From Arcobacter sp. FWKO B (GTDB taxonomy: Bacteria; Campylobacterota; Campylobacteria; Campylobacterales; Arcobacteraceae): a stretch of DNA of 64,000 nucleotides. Shown here piece after piece: positions 1 through 7,171 of the stretch. The notes under the pieces were generated by a model. The model saw nothing but the letters and a program-made list of their open reading frames with translations, did no database searches and was not told where the DNA came from. Each line of letters starts with the position of its first letter. Positions within the stretch are counted from its first letter, which is position 1. The translations under genes and the position numbers were made by a program. The DNA lies in assembly GCF_014844135.1 (NCBI RefSeq), contig NZ_CP041403.1:992001-1056000 (forward strand), in the 5' to 3' direction.

Positions 1-518
1 GAAAGTATTTTTACACCATCTATTGATCTTTTTTGCAAAATCTTATCATCATCTACAAAATATTTTACTTTGTACTCAGTACTTCTAAACTCTTCTTCAA
101 GCTTTATTCCAGCTTTTCCTGCACCATAGATCACGACAGACTTTGTTTTTTGGATATTGTTTTTGTTTATTAGATAATGATATGAATACATCAAGAAATT
201 GATACTAAAAAGGTATAAAAACAACTCACTAGCAAGCAATGCAAATCTAACTTCACCATAAAAAACAGGAAGATATACCAAAAATGCAACTATATAAACT
301 ATACTTTTAAGTAAAAAACTTCTTTGTGTTGCCTTACTCCAACTAAGTGAATAATCTTTTAGTATCAAAAATGAAGCAACAATACGAACTGCAATAACAC
401 CCAAAACAACACCAAGACAGAATGGCTCTTTAAAAATAAAAAATGTCCAAGCAAATGTAATAAATGTTAAAACTATTATTACAAGAAAATTAAGTATCCG
501 TTTGTCTATAAAAAACAC
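1..518 (-). CDS. wbpM: WbpM/PglF-type NDP-sugar 4,6-dehydratase, N-terminal part (runs off the window)
   Basis: This is the first ~172 residues of a membrane-bound nucleotide-sugar dehydratase of the FlaA1/CapD/WbpM group; the catalytic SDR domain lies outside the window. Seen: a GTG start at 518, four hydrophobic segments in the first ~110 residues, then a Rossmann-like motif YGAGKAG near residue 130 (the CoA-binding-like domain of this family). Family members dehydrate UDP-GlcNAc at C4/C6 on the way to QuiNAc or FucNAc sugars. The GTG overlaps a TAG stop (TAGTG) belonging to a duplicated fragment of the wbpL 3' end, which probably preserves the original wbpL-wbpM junction. Symbol is by family and context; a PglF-like role cannot be excluded. 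Confidence 0.8.
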   Translation of the reverse strand, partial: MFFIDKRILNFLVIIVLTFITFAWTFFIFKEPFCLGVVLGVIAVRIVASFLILKDYSLSWSKATQRSFLLKSIVYIVAFLVYLPVFYGEVRFALLASELFLYLFSINFLMYSYHYLINKNNIQKTKSVVIYGAGKAGIKLEEEFRSTEYKVKYFVDDDKILQKRSIDGVKIL

Positions 519-599
519 TATTCAAACCTTTTTTTATTATCTACATATTTTATACTGAGTGATAATACCATAATAGCTATAAAAAAAGCCAAAAATATA
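519..599 (-). repeat. 81-bp direct repeat, copy A (orphan 3' end of wbpL)
   Basis: This segment matches positions 2593-2673 at 79 of 81 bases. Read on the minus strand it encodes the last ~26 residues of the WbpL-like transferase, with one Ile-to-Met and one silent difference, and ends in TAG overlapping the wbpM GTG start. It is a detached copy of the wbpL 3' end. The two copies bracket the darG-darT pair, so the 2,074 bp from 600 to 2673 behaves like an inserted unit. Confidence 0.95.
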
Positions 600-628
600 A
601 ACCTAAAGCAACATGAATAAAGTTAATT

Positions 629-1618
629 TTATATATGTAATAAATTATGATAAGCGACAATATCATCAATTTTTATAGAAAGTTCAAACTGTCTGCTATT
701 AAAATCCATAGGTAAATTTATTTTTAGTGTAGAATTTGTAGGATACCAATTGGATTGTGTAAACTTTCTTATAGTTCCTGTGTGTATATTTTTAGCTTCT
801 ATCAACAAATAATATTTACTTTCACAATGTAAACTATTTGAACATTTATGCCAATCTATATGTATTTGATTTTCTACTATTGAGACTTTGTTTATATACA
901 ACCAATCATTAATAAAAATTCCCGTTTGAGGTTGTACATAAATTTTATTTTGATACTTTATTTTCAATTCATCAGGCAACTGATAAATAAGTGTTTCTTT
1001 TTCTGCTTCAGAGCGTGTAGCTATTAATCTTAAATTATTATCAAGACTCAAATCATCTTTAATCAAAACTTCAGAATGTCTTGCATTAATTATAGCATCC
1101 CTATCTTCAGGATAAAACCACGAACGATGATATATAAGATTAAAATTTAACCTATTTAAATCAAATATATTGTTATAGATATTAGGATTTTTTGATAAAT
1201 TTCCATCAGTAAATTTTATATCATCCAACATAAATATTTTTTTAAAATCAAATACAAACATTATAGGGATAGGACAATGAGCATTATTAAAAATTTGTTC
1301 TTTAGGTTTTATTCCCTCATTGTTTTTTTGAGTAGGTGTAGATGGACCAAAATATAATCTTACATACTGTTTATATTCATCGCATGTACGAGAAATAACA
1401 TCGTCATTTGCATTATCATTTTTCATTAAACCAAATTCTATAGTTTTTGCTCTACTAAATATGTGTTTATTGTTTATAATTGATACTGCATTTAAAATAT
1501 CAGTAAAATGAAATAATGATTTGGTCCACCAGTTTTGTGTACCTTTAAATTTACAACTAAGCTCGCTTTGAAATGTTTCTATGAATTCCAACTTATTCAA
1601 AGTCAAAAACCTCTGCAT
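629..1618 (-). CDS. darT: DarT-family DNA ADP-ribosyltransferase toxin (DUF4433 type)
   Basis: 329 residues. DarT toxins use NAD+ to ADP-ribosylate bases in single-stranded DNA, blocking replication; several act in phage defence. Seen: an NAD-binding start FHFTDILNAVSI near residues 36-47, YVRLYFGPSTPTQ near 86-98 with an NEGI stretch after it (the pattern I associate with the DarT1 branch), and NARHSEVLI near 178-186, whose Glu fits the catalytic residue. About 100 residues follow the toxin fold and form a C-terminal extension I do not recognise. The gene overlaps the upstream darG by 26 bp, so the two are co-translated. Antitoxin-first order is the reverse of the usual darT-darG order. Confidence 0.85.
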   Translation of the reverse strand: MQRFLTLNKLEFIETFQSELSCKFKGTQNWWTKSLFHFTDILNAVSIINNKHIFSRAKTIEFGLMKNDNANDDVISRTCDEYKQYVRLYFGPSTPTQKNNEGIKPKEQIFNNAHCPIPIMFVFDFKKIFMLDDIKFTDGNLSKNPNIYNNIFDLNRLNFNLIYHRSWFYPEDRDAIINARHSEVLIKDDLSLDNNLRLIATRSEAEKETLIYQLPDELKIKYQNKIYVQPQTGIFINDWLYINKVSIVENQIHIDWHKCSNSLHCESKYYLLIEAKNIHTGTIRKFTQSNWYPTNSTLKINLPMDFNSRQFELSIKIDDIVAYHNLLHI

Positions 1619-2462
1619 TTATAAGTTGTTTTGTATAATTAAGAACTATTTTATTATCATTTTTTACTATATAAGAAAGATGAGAAATAAAATCCAATAT
1701 CTCGTTACTATATTCTTGTGATTCACTATATAAATTCTCTTTACAAAGCTTACCTGTTGTTTTTAACACATAGAATAAAGTTTTAAGATCTTCTTTTGAA
1801 ATAACTCTTTTAATGCTTTTGTTATACATATAGAAAGCTTCATTTTCTATATCATATACAACTTCATAATTAATTCCGTTCAATAATACCGATTTAGGTA
1901 ACAATGAACCAGCATAAAACTCTTTTAAGTCTTCAAAAAATATTGAAAAAGTCAAATTATCAGCATCTGATTTTAACCACTCTTCTATATCCTTTTGCTT
2001 TAAATGCTCAGGAATTATATCCTTATCGAAATCATAAATAGAAACATTAATAGGAGCTTTTTTTAAATATTTTTCAACAACAGGCTTTACTTCCGTCTCC
2101 CAATCAAGACCGCCGTTGCCACATCCAAGCTTTGGCATAGCTATATCTGTAATCTGTAACTTAGCAGATTCCTCTAAAAGTCTTTTTAAGCCTTTTTCAA
2201 TATATTCTACGGTTGATGGATTTTTCCAATGTTTTTTTGTAGGAAAATTAAGTATCCACTTATTTGATGTTTTATAAAGATACAAATCACCAATATCAAA
2301 ACTATTATCGTCACATAACTTTTTGTATTCATCAAACATTTTTGGATATATCTTCTTAAAATCAGCAGCTATTCCCTTGCCCATCACGCCTACTGTATTT
2401 ACCGTATTGACCAAAACTTTTGCATTAGAAGTAAAAAGGTTACCTTGAATATAGTTAATCAT
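1593..2462 (-). CDS. darG: DarG-type macrodomain antitoxin
   Basis: 289 residues. DarG removes the ADP-ribose that DarT puts on DNA and can also bind the toxin. Seen: an N-terminal macrodomain (residues 1-~145) with GNLFTSNAKVLVNTVNTVGV and GKGIAADFKK, then PKLGCGNGGLDW near 109-120, all typical ADP-ribose-binding loops. Residues ~160-289 form a second region that I do not recognise and that may contact the toxin. It is transcribed first, with darT 26 bp inside its 3' end. The pair sits between wbpL and wbpM, flanked by 81-bp direct repeats, so it is a late arrival in this operon. Confidence 0.88.
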   Translation of the reverse strand: MINYIQGNLFTSNAKVLVNTVNTVGVMGKGIAADFKKIYPKMFDEYKKLCDDNSFDIGDLYLYKTSNKWILNFPTKKHWKNPSTVEYIEKGLKRLLEESAKLQITDIAMPKLGCGNGGLDWETEVKPVVEKYLKKAPINVSIYDFDKDIIPEHLKQKDIEEWLKSDADNLTFSIFFEDLKEFYAGSLLPKSVLLNGINYEVVYDIENEAFYMYNKSIKRVISKEDLKTLFYVLKTTGKLCKENLYSESQEYSNEILDFISHLSYIVKNDNKIVLNYTKQLINAEVFDFE

Positions 2463-2591
2463 ATTGATATATTATGTCCTATGAAATTTATAGTTTAATT
2501 TAATAGATTGTACTAAAAAAATACTTTACATATTATTTAAGTGACCTAAGCACACTACATAAATGATTATTGAAATACTTTTTATAGTTAA

Positions 2592-3554
2592 TTATTCAAA
2601 CCTTTTTTTATTATCTACATATTTTATACTGAGTGATAATACTATAATAGCGATAAAAAAAGCCAAAAATATATTATGTACGAAATAGACTATTGAAAAA
2701 AGTACAATATTTAAAGCGATAGAATAATTAGTCACTTTATAGTGACTCCAACCTGCTTGGGTTAGTCTTTGATAAGCGTGTTTTTTGTGAGCTTGCGATA
2801 GTTTCTCTCCGTTTAGCTTTCTTCTTATCAAAGTCACAGTAGCATCAAGCCAAAACAATCCAAACAAAATAATCCATAGCCATAGATTTGTTGATTGCTC
2901 ATTTGCATAGTACAATGTGATTATTGCTATATTGTATCCAAGAAGAGTACTTCCAACATCTCCCATAAAAATCTTAGCTTTATTCCAGTTCCAATACAAA
3001 AAACCAAGGACAGAAGCGATTAATACACCAAAATATACATCACCTACAAGTATAAGCCCTGCAACACCCAAAAATACAAACATACTACCCACATAGCCGT
3101 TGATACCGTCTATAAAATTGGTAAGATTGATATACCAAACTATAAGTAAAAAAGCAAAAAGATTTGTAATGAACTGATTTTCTATAGCAAATAATCCAAG
3201 GTCTATACTTTGAAGACCTCCAATAGCTATCAAACCTGTAATAGCAACAGATGATTGGACTATAAGCCTTATTTTTGGGCTTAGCTCATATAAATCATCA
3301 AAAAAACTCACTACAGATATCAAAATACCTGCACTAAATGCATAAAAAAGTGATGTATTGATACCATCTGTAATATACAAATAGCAAAGCCCTACAAACC
3401 AAGTAATTGCAATAGCAATACCTCCACCGTGAGGAGTAGGTACGGTATGACTACTTCGCTCATTTACTTGTGCTACAAGTGATTTTTTTATAGCATAGTT
3501 TTTTATAAGGTATGTAAGAGTGAAAGAAAGTATAAATAGTATTAAATATGTCAT
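2592..3554 (-). CDS. wbpL: WbpL-type undecaprenyl-phosphate sugar-1-phosphate transferase
   Basis: 320 residues, polytopic membrane protein of the MraY/WecA superfamily. It starts a repeat unit by moving a sugar-1-phosphate (FucNAc or QuiNAc type in WbpL relatives) from UDP to undecaprenyl phosphate on the cytoplasmic face. Seen: about nine to ten hydrophobic segments, NERSSHTVPTPHGGG at residues 36-50 (typical of WbpL rather than WecA), DDLYE near 86, NFIDGINGY near 146 and GDVGSTLLGY near 198. The wbpV-like epimerase lies upstream and wbpM-like downstream, the classic trio. Its last 26 codons are duplicated at 519-599. Confidence 0.9.
   Translation of the reverse strand: MTYLILFILSFTLTYLIKNYAIKKSLVAQVNERSSHTVPTPHGGGIAIAITWFVGLCYLYITDGINTSLFYAFSAGILISVVSFFDDLYELSPKIRLIVQSSVAITGLIAIGGLQSIDLGLFAIENQFITNLFAFLLIVWYINLTNFIDGINGYVGSMFVFLGVAGLILVGDVYFGVLIASVLGFLYWNWNKAKIFMGDVGSTLLGYNIAIITLYYANEQSTNLWLWIILFGLFWLDATVTLIRRKLNGEKLSQAHKKHAYQRLTQAGWSHYKVTNYSIALNIVLFSIVYFVHNIFLAFFIAIIVLSLSIKYVDNKKRFE
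2593..2673 (-). repeat. 81-bp direct repeat, copy B (3' end of intact wbpL)
   Basis: Counterpart of 519-599, lying within the 3' end of the intact wbpL gene. The two mismatches are at 2643/569 and 2652/578. The first non-matching base on the left (2592 versus 518) changes the stop from TAG in copy A to TAA here. Confidence 0.95.
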
Positions 3555-3596
3555 ATTCTATCTTTCAAGTTTTCATACACTTTATTATTTTCTCTT

Positions 3597-3851
3597 TTAC
3601 CTACACTCATCTAATTCTACTCTTATTGGTTTTTGATTGTCTTTGAGCCTTTCTTCAACTTCTTTACTCAGATAATACTCATCCATAACTTCCATCATCT
3701 TTTCATACATATGACTTGGTACAAGATATGCACTTACTACATTGTGATTTAGTATAGCTACTGCTTCATCTCCAGCATCTTTGAGTAGTTGAGTGGGTGA
3801 TTTTTTAAGCTCAGTTATACTTGCTGTATAGTTCGCTAATATTGGTTGCAT
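3597..3851 (-). CDS. Phd/YefM/StbD-type antitoxin, no toxin partner visible
   Basis: 84 residues. The N-terminal region (ITELKKSPTQLLKDAGDEAVAILNHN, read in pieces at residues 12-37) is the beta-alpha DNA-binding fold of Phd/YefM antitoxins, followed by YLVPSHMYEKMMEVM and a charged C-terminus that normally wraps the toxin. A RelE or Doc gene would be expected directly downstream, but only 42 bp separate it from wbpL, so it is an orphan. A good AGGAG-like site precedes the ATG. It may be a remnant of a module, a solitary anti-addiction antitoxin, or a regulator of wbpL. Confidence 0.8.
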   Translation of the reverse strand: MQPILANYTASITELKKSPTQLLKDAGDEAVAILNHNVVSAYLVPSHMYEKMMEVMDEYYLSKEVEERLKDNQKPIRVELDECR

Positions 3852-3901
3852 ATATCACTCCTTATTTAGTGCCTTTTATAATCCTATATTTATACTTTTT
3901 G

Positions 3902-4276
3902 TCAATTTTTTTCTAGTTCGCTGTTATCAGGAGTTAAAACAAGCCATCTAAATCCTATAGAATTTTTTAATTCAGAAGATAAGGATAAACAAAAAGAAAC
4001 AAGATATTCCGATATTTTTTTATTATCCAAATCAGAATATACAACTTTTCTATACTTTTCTACAACATGGATATAATCAATATTGATACAAGAAATATTA
4101 TCTATTTTACTGGCACTCAAACCTACAAATCCACAGATTTCATCATCTTGAGTTAAGTAGTAAATAACAGTATCACCTTTTTTGCAACTCTTTGACAAAA
4201 GCTTAATAAACTGCTTTTGCCTTTCATCTTTTGTAAGAGTGATAAATTTTGATGTTAAAGAACTTGAATATATTTT
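3902..4276 (-). pseudogene. decayed GNAT acetyltransferase (toxin-like), truncated
   Basis: A GNAT-fold reading frame, open from 4276 to the TGA at 3902 (~124 codons). Residues such as ICGFVGLSASKI and IDYIHVVEKYRK fit the beta4-alpha3 acetyl-CoA region of GNAT enzymes, and LVLTPDNSELEK fits the strand before the final helix, but the protein stops there and lacks the last beta-alpha unit. No ATG or GTG lies in the open part; the only usable start is TTG at 4198, which would drop ~26 residues. The frame upstream is the same as that of a 54-residue ORF, separated by two stops. I read it as a broken TacT/AtaT-like toxin gene. Confidence 0.6.
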
Positions 4277-4282
4277 TTAAGC

Positions 4283-4447
4283 TCAAAAAGCATATCTTAC
4301 ATTCGCCTTTTTTACACTTTTGATAGCTAAATCTATGATATGTTTTGACTCTTTATTTGAATCAACTTTTGCGACTATTCTTTGTGGAATCTTTACATCA
4401 CTTGTTGATATAGTTGTTATTTTCCCATCTTTAAATATATAAGCCAT
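4283..4447 (-). CDS. 54-residue small protein upstream of the GNAT remnant
   Basis: A short ORF: ATG at 4447 with an AAAGGA-like site just upstream, TGA at 4283. The peptide begins MAYIFKDGKITTISTSDVKI and ends in a basic stretch (IKSVKKANVRYAF). I do not recognise the family. Its size, its position immediately before a GNAT gene, and the strand-then-helix look of VKIPQRIVAKVDSNKESKHI (a ribbon-helix-helix could start like this) suggest an antitoxin partner, but that is inference. It shares the reading frame of the GNAT remnant, separated by TGA-GCT-TAA. Confidence 0.45.
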   Translation of the reverse strand: MAYIFKDGKITTISTSDVKIPQRIVAKVDSNKESKHIIDLAIKSVKKANVRYAF

Positions 4448-4479
4448 ATCAATATCCTTTCAGATTTTTTTAAATTATA

Positions 4480-4556
4480 TCATAAAATACTTAAGTTCTG
4501 AAACCAAACCAAATATGGGCTTGTCTTAAATATTACCAGATGAATCTGGCGTTCCA
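4480..4556. repeat. palindromic repeat element, copy 1 (right-arm version)
   Basis: This stretch resembles 6973-7060: both share a ttaagtt-containing segment and a 22-bp core (ggcttgt-ttaaa-attaccag with two differences). This copy keeps a right arm, atgaatctggcgttcca (4540-4556), which also pairs with the core end to make the palindrome ccagatgaatctgg (4536-4549). The other copy keeps the matching left arm. Together they imply a ~60-bp element with inverted ends. Confidence 0.6.
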
Positions 4557-4563
4557 CTCAACA

Positions 4564-4605
4564 CCAACACCAACAACTACAAACTATCCACTAACCACTA
4601 ATATC
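4564..4605. repeat. 7-bp degenerate tandem repeat at the 3' end of wbpV
   Basis: Six heptads in register: ccaacac, caacaac, tacaaac, tatccac, taaccac, taatatc. The tract overlaps the last codons and the TAG stop (4591-4593) of the wbpV-like gene. It belongs to the same class as the tracts inside ugd, manC and the uronate epimerase. Confidence 0.75.
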
Positions 4606-5454
4606 TTTAAGCATCAAAGATATCCCATTTTCCACACTGTATGGATTTTTTAAATTTAATCTCTCTTTTGTGATAGTATTATCAACTTCCAAGCTTCCAT
4701 AAAGTCTTTTGTGAAATGACGGTTTTAGCATTTTCAATAAAGTTTGGAAAAATGGTATTTTTATTAGATATATCTTCTTATGTAAATTCTTTGCTATTAG
4801 TTCAATAAGTTTTGATGTACTAAGTGGCTCATCATCACTAGCTAAAAATACCCCTGATTTTTGTTGGGATATCAAAACATCAACCAAATGACAAAGATTA
4901 CCAATATAAACCATACTTCTTCTATTTTCAATCCCACCAAAAGGCAATACTGGAACTTTATTTACTAGATTCACAAGAGATTTGATATTTGCTTTTACAC
5001 CATATCCATAAATAATAGGAGTTCGTATTATTGATACTCTAAACCCTAAGCCCTCATCACTAAGCTCTAGCAACTCATTCTCTGCTTTTAGTTTACTTTT
5101 ACCATATTCATCATCTGGATGACACTCACTATTTTCTGTATATTTACTATCAGTTTCTTCCCCATATACTTTAACCGTACTCATAAATACAAAGTGCTTT
5201 ACGCCAGATTCTTTTGCTTTTTTTGCGAGTTCCAAAGTCTGAGTGACATTTACCCTCTCATACTCTTGCTCACTTGCTCCACCCATTTGATGAACCAAAG
5301 CTGAGAGATGAAAAACTACATCTACACCACTACAATCCAAAGTATTTATATCATCTTTTCTAAAACTAAAAGTTTTTATCTCATATTTTGAACTATATTT
5401 CTCAACAAAATATGAGCCTACAAATCCATTAGCCCCTGTAATTATAATTTTCAA
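4591..5454 (-). CDS. wbpV: WbpV-type NAD-dependent UDP-sugar epimerase/reductase (SDR)
   Basis: 287 residues. Extended SDR of the WbpV/WbjF kind that acts on the 4-keto sugar made by WbpM, giving a UDP-FucNAc or UDP-QuiNAc type donor for WbpL. Seen: GANGFVGSYF at residues 7-16 (NAD binding), the catalytic STVKVYG near 91-97 and YGKSK near 115-119, and MVYIGNLCHLV near 182. The start is TTG, directly after the TAA of the upstream AlbA_2 gene (TAATTG), with no spacing. A non-ATG start fused to a neighbour's stop suggests that gene moved in later. The 3' end lies in a heptad repeat. Confidence 0.85.
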   Translation of the reverse strand: MKIIITGANGFVGSYFVEKYSSKYEIKTFSFRKDDINTLDCSGVDVVFHLSALVHQMGGASEQEYERVNVTQTLELAKKAKESGVKHFVFMSTVKVYGEETDSKYTENSECHPDDEYGKSKLKAENELLELSDEGLGFRVSIIRTPIIYGYGVKANIKSLVNLVNKVPVLPFGGIENRRSMVYIGNLCHLVDVLISQQKSGVFLASDDEPLSTSKLIELIAKNLHKKIYLIKIPFFQTLLKMLKPSFHKRLYGSLEVDNTITKERLNLKNPYSVENGISLMLKDISG

Positions 5455-6801
5455 TTATTTGACCTTTGCTTTATATTTTTGATTTGGACTTTTTGGTTTA
5501 TCTGGTATTGTGAGTTCCAAAAGTCCTTGTTCCAACAATGGATTTAAAACATTCTGCCTAAAATATGTTTTGTGCTTCATATCAATAAAGTTCATAATCT
5601 CTTTGGTTGTCTTTGGTTCTTTACAAAATTTCAATATAGCTTGGTCAGTAGCTTGGTCAGTAGCTTGGTCAGTAGCTTGGTCAGTAGCTTTAGCATCAAC
5701 TATTTTTTCACTGGAATAAAAAATATTTCTCATAAAATTTTGACTAACTTCAAAACTATCTTTTCCGTAAACTTCTAGTATTCTACCTAATCCAGAGCCT
5801 AGATGTTCCACTAACTCCACATCTTTAAATACTCTCATTAGTTCTCGATTTATAGGTTTTGAATATCCTGCAAAAAAGTCTTCAAGATTTTTAATAGTTG
5901 AAATACCACCACTTGATGTTATCTCTATTCTGTCACTGTATATCTCAAAAACAGGTGGTAATTCTGTAGTGTAATCATTGTGAACCATGGCATTTATAAC
6001 AGCTTCTCTAAGAGCCACTTTATTCCATAAAGGTGTTTCTACTCTAGTTTTATGAGTTATTTGTGCAGCTGTTTTGTTTTCTATATCTAGTTTATCTAAA
6101 ACTTTATGGGTAGCCTTTATGAGTGAACAATATCCATACTCATTGTTTTCTATCAAGTCTATTTTATTTTTACCTGCATATTTCGCCACTTTTATAGATG
6201 TTCCATTTGTGTCAGCAAGTAAATATGCTACATAGTTATAGTGTCCATCTTCGGTCAAAAGCTCCAGATTGGAAGCAAACTTATCATTTAGTTTCAAGCC
6301 CTTTTCTTCATAGTAAATCTTAAGTTGTTCAAATGTCAAATCTTGACGATGTGATTTGATTTTACTAAGTGAATTTCTAACTCTTCTTGCAAATAAATCT
6401 TCTATCATGACTTGACTCATAGGTTCACTACTACTTCCTACACGGATATAGCAACCTTTTTCTGACATACCATTTTTCTTGATGTAATAAGGAGTTTCTC
6501 TACCGCTTGCAACTATGATTTTTATAATATATTTGTTTTCTACAATTTCCAAGATAACTTCAAACAATCCTAGGCATGATGGCGAAATATTATGCTTTAG
6601 TCTATCTTTTATTTTAAGTTGATATTCATCTGGATTCTCACATCCAACTACAATACCATTTACATCCACACCAATATATATCAAACCACCCTCATGATAG
6701 TTCAAAAAAGCTACAACCTCTTTTTCTAAACTATCTGTTAAAGTTTTTTTGAATTCTACTCTGTGGGTTTCAGTAGTTTGTACCGTGTGTTTGTTTGTCA
6801 T
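5455..6801 (-). CDS. AlbA_2 (Schlafen-like) DNA-binding protein with HATPase_c_4 domain
   Basis: 448 residues. N-terminal AlbA_2 domain (residues ~13-125; VEFKKTLTDSLEKEVVAFLN, GGLIYIGVDVNGIVVG, YIRVGSSSEPM) and a central RecG-like/HATPase_c_4 region (ALREAVINAMVHNDY near 262, SDRIEITSSGG near 288). A 4-residue ATDQ motif is then repeated four times, followed by a winged-helix-like end (TTKEIMNFIDMK). Such proteins are commonly annotated as transcriptional regulators or ATP-dependent helicase-like; the true role is poorly known and some occur in defence islands. It is unrelated to sugar synthesis, which suggests it was inserted between the glycosyltransferases and wbpV. Confidence 0.8.
   Translation of the reverse strand: MTNKHTVQTTETHRVEFKKTLTDSLEKEVVAFLNYHEGGLIYIGVDVNGIVVGCENPDEYQLKIKDRLKHNISPSCLGLFEVILEIVENKYIIKIIVASGRETPYYIKKNGMSEKGCYIRVGSSSEPMSQVMIEDLFARRVRNSLSKIKSHRQDLTFEQLKIYYEEKGLKLNDKFASNLELLTEDGHYNYVAYLLADTNGTSIKVAKYAGKNKIDLIENNEYGYCSLIKATHKVLDKLDIENKTAAQITHKTRVETPLWNKVALREAVINAMVHNDYTTELPPVFEIYSDRIEITSSGGISTIKNLEDFFAGYSKPINRELMRVFKDVELVEHLGSGLGRILEVYGKDSFEVSQNFMRNIFYSSEKIVDAKATDQATDQATDQATDQAILKFCKEPKTTKEIMNFIDMKHKTYFRQNVLNPLLEQGLLELTIPDKPKSPNQKYKAKVK
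5639..5686. repeat. four perfect 12-bp tandem repeats inside the AlbA_2 gene
   Basis: The unit gcttggtcagta occurs four times with no mismatch and encodes ATDQ on the minus strand. Twelve is a multiple of three, so gain or loss of units keeps the frame. It probably acts as a variable-length linker between the ATPase-like region and the C-terminal winged helix. Confidence 0.95.
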
Positions 6802-7171
6802 CTATTTCCCTATCATGATGTAATTTCTTCAATCTCAATAAAACTATAAACCAATCACCAACAACTAATTTGACACCTTTTTATCCCTAGTAAGTCTTTA
6901 TTTGAAACAAAGTTATGCTTTGTGTTTTTTATTGGATACTTAGCTTTGCATTACTAAATTATAATTTATTGAATTATACAACAAAATGCTTAAGTTTTAA
7001 AATCAAATCTTTATTTATGGAACCCCAGATTCATTTAGGCTTGTATTAAAGATTACCAGTTAAAACTGCTCTTCCTTCTCAATACTATTTTCATAAATCT
7101 CAAAATGCTTTTCAACAACTTTTTGTATATCAAACTCTGTTTTAGCAAGTTCTCTTCCAGCTTCTAACATT
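6802..7171. other. 370-bp junction region: palindromic repeat copy plus glycosyltransferase stub
   Basis: There is no intact gene here. From 6973 to 7060 lies a second copy of the palindromic element seen at 4480-4556, with left arm tggaaccccagattcat (7019-7035) and core ending attaccag at 7059. From 7060 to 7170 a minus-strand stub matches the C-terminal end of a GT4 glycosyltransferase. The rest is AT-rich; a weak heptad-like run (accaatcaccaacaac) sits near 6850. It marks the edge of a swapped glycosyltransferase cassette. Confidence 0.6.
7060..7170 (-). pseudogene. C-terminal stub of a GT4 glycosyltransferase
   Basis: A 36-codon frame starting MLEAGRELAKTEFDIQKVV and ending EEQF before TAA. 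The pattern EAGRELAKTEFDIQKVVEKH is the usual last-helix region of GT4 enzymes, where residues after the nucleotide-sugar site fold back. No N-terminal part remains; the intact GT4 gene upstream (7172-8296) ends in a different frame right at its start. I read it as the leftover of a transferase that was replaced. Confidence 0.65.

Noticed and set aside
5510-5778. Two plus-strand frames with repeated WSVA or SSLV motifs
   Set aside because: They are the opposite strand of the ATDQ repeats in the AlbA_2 gene.
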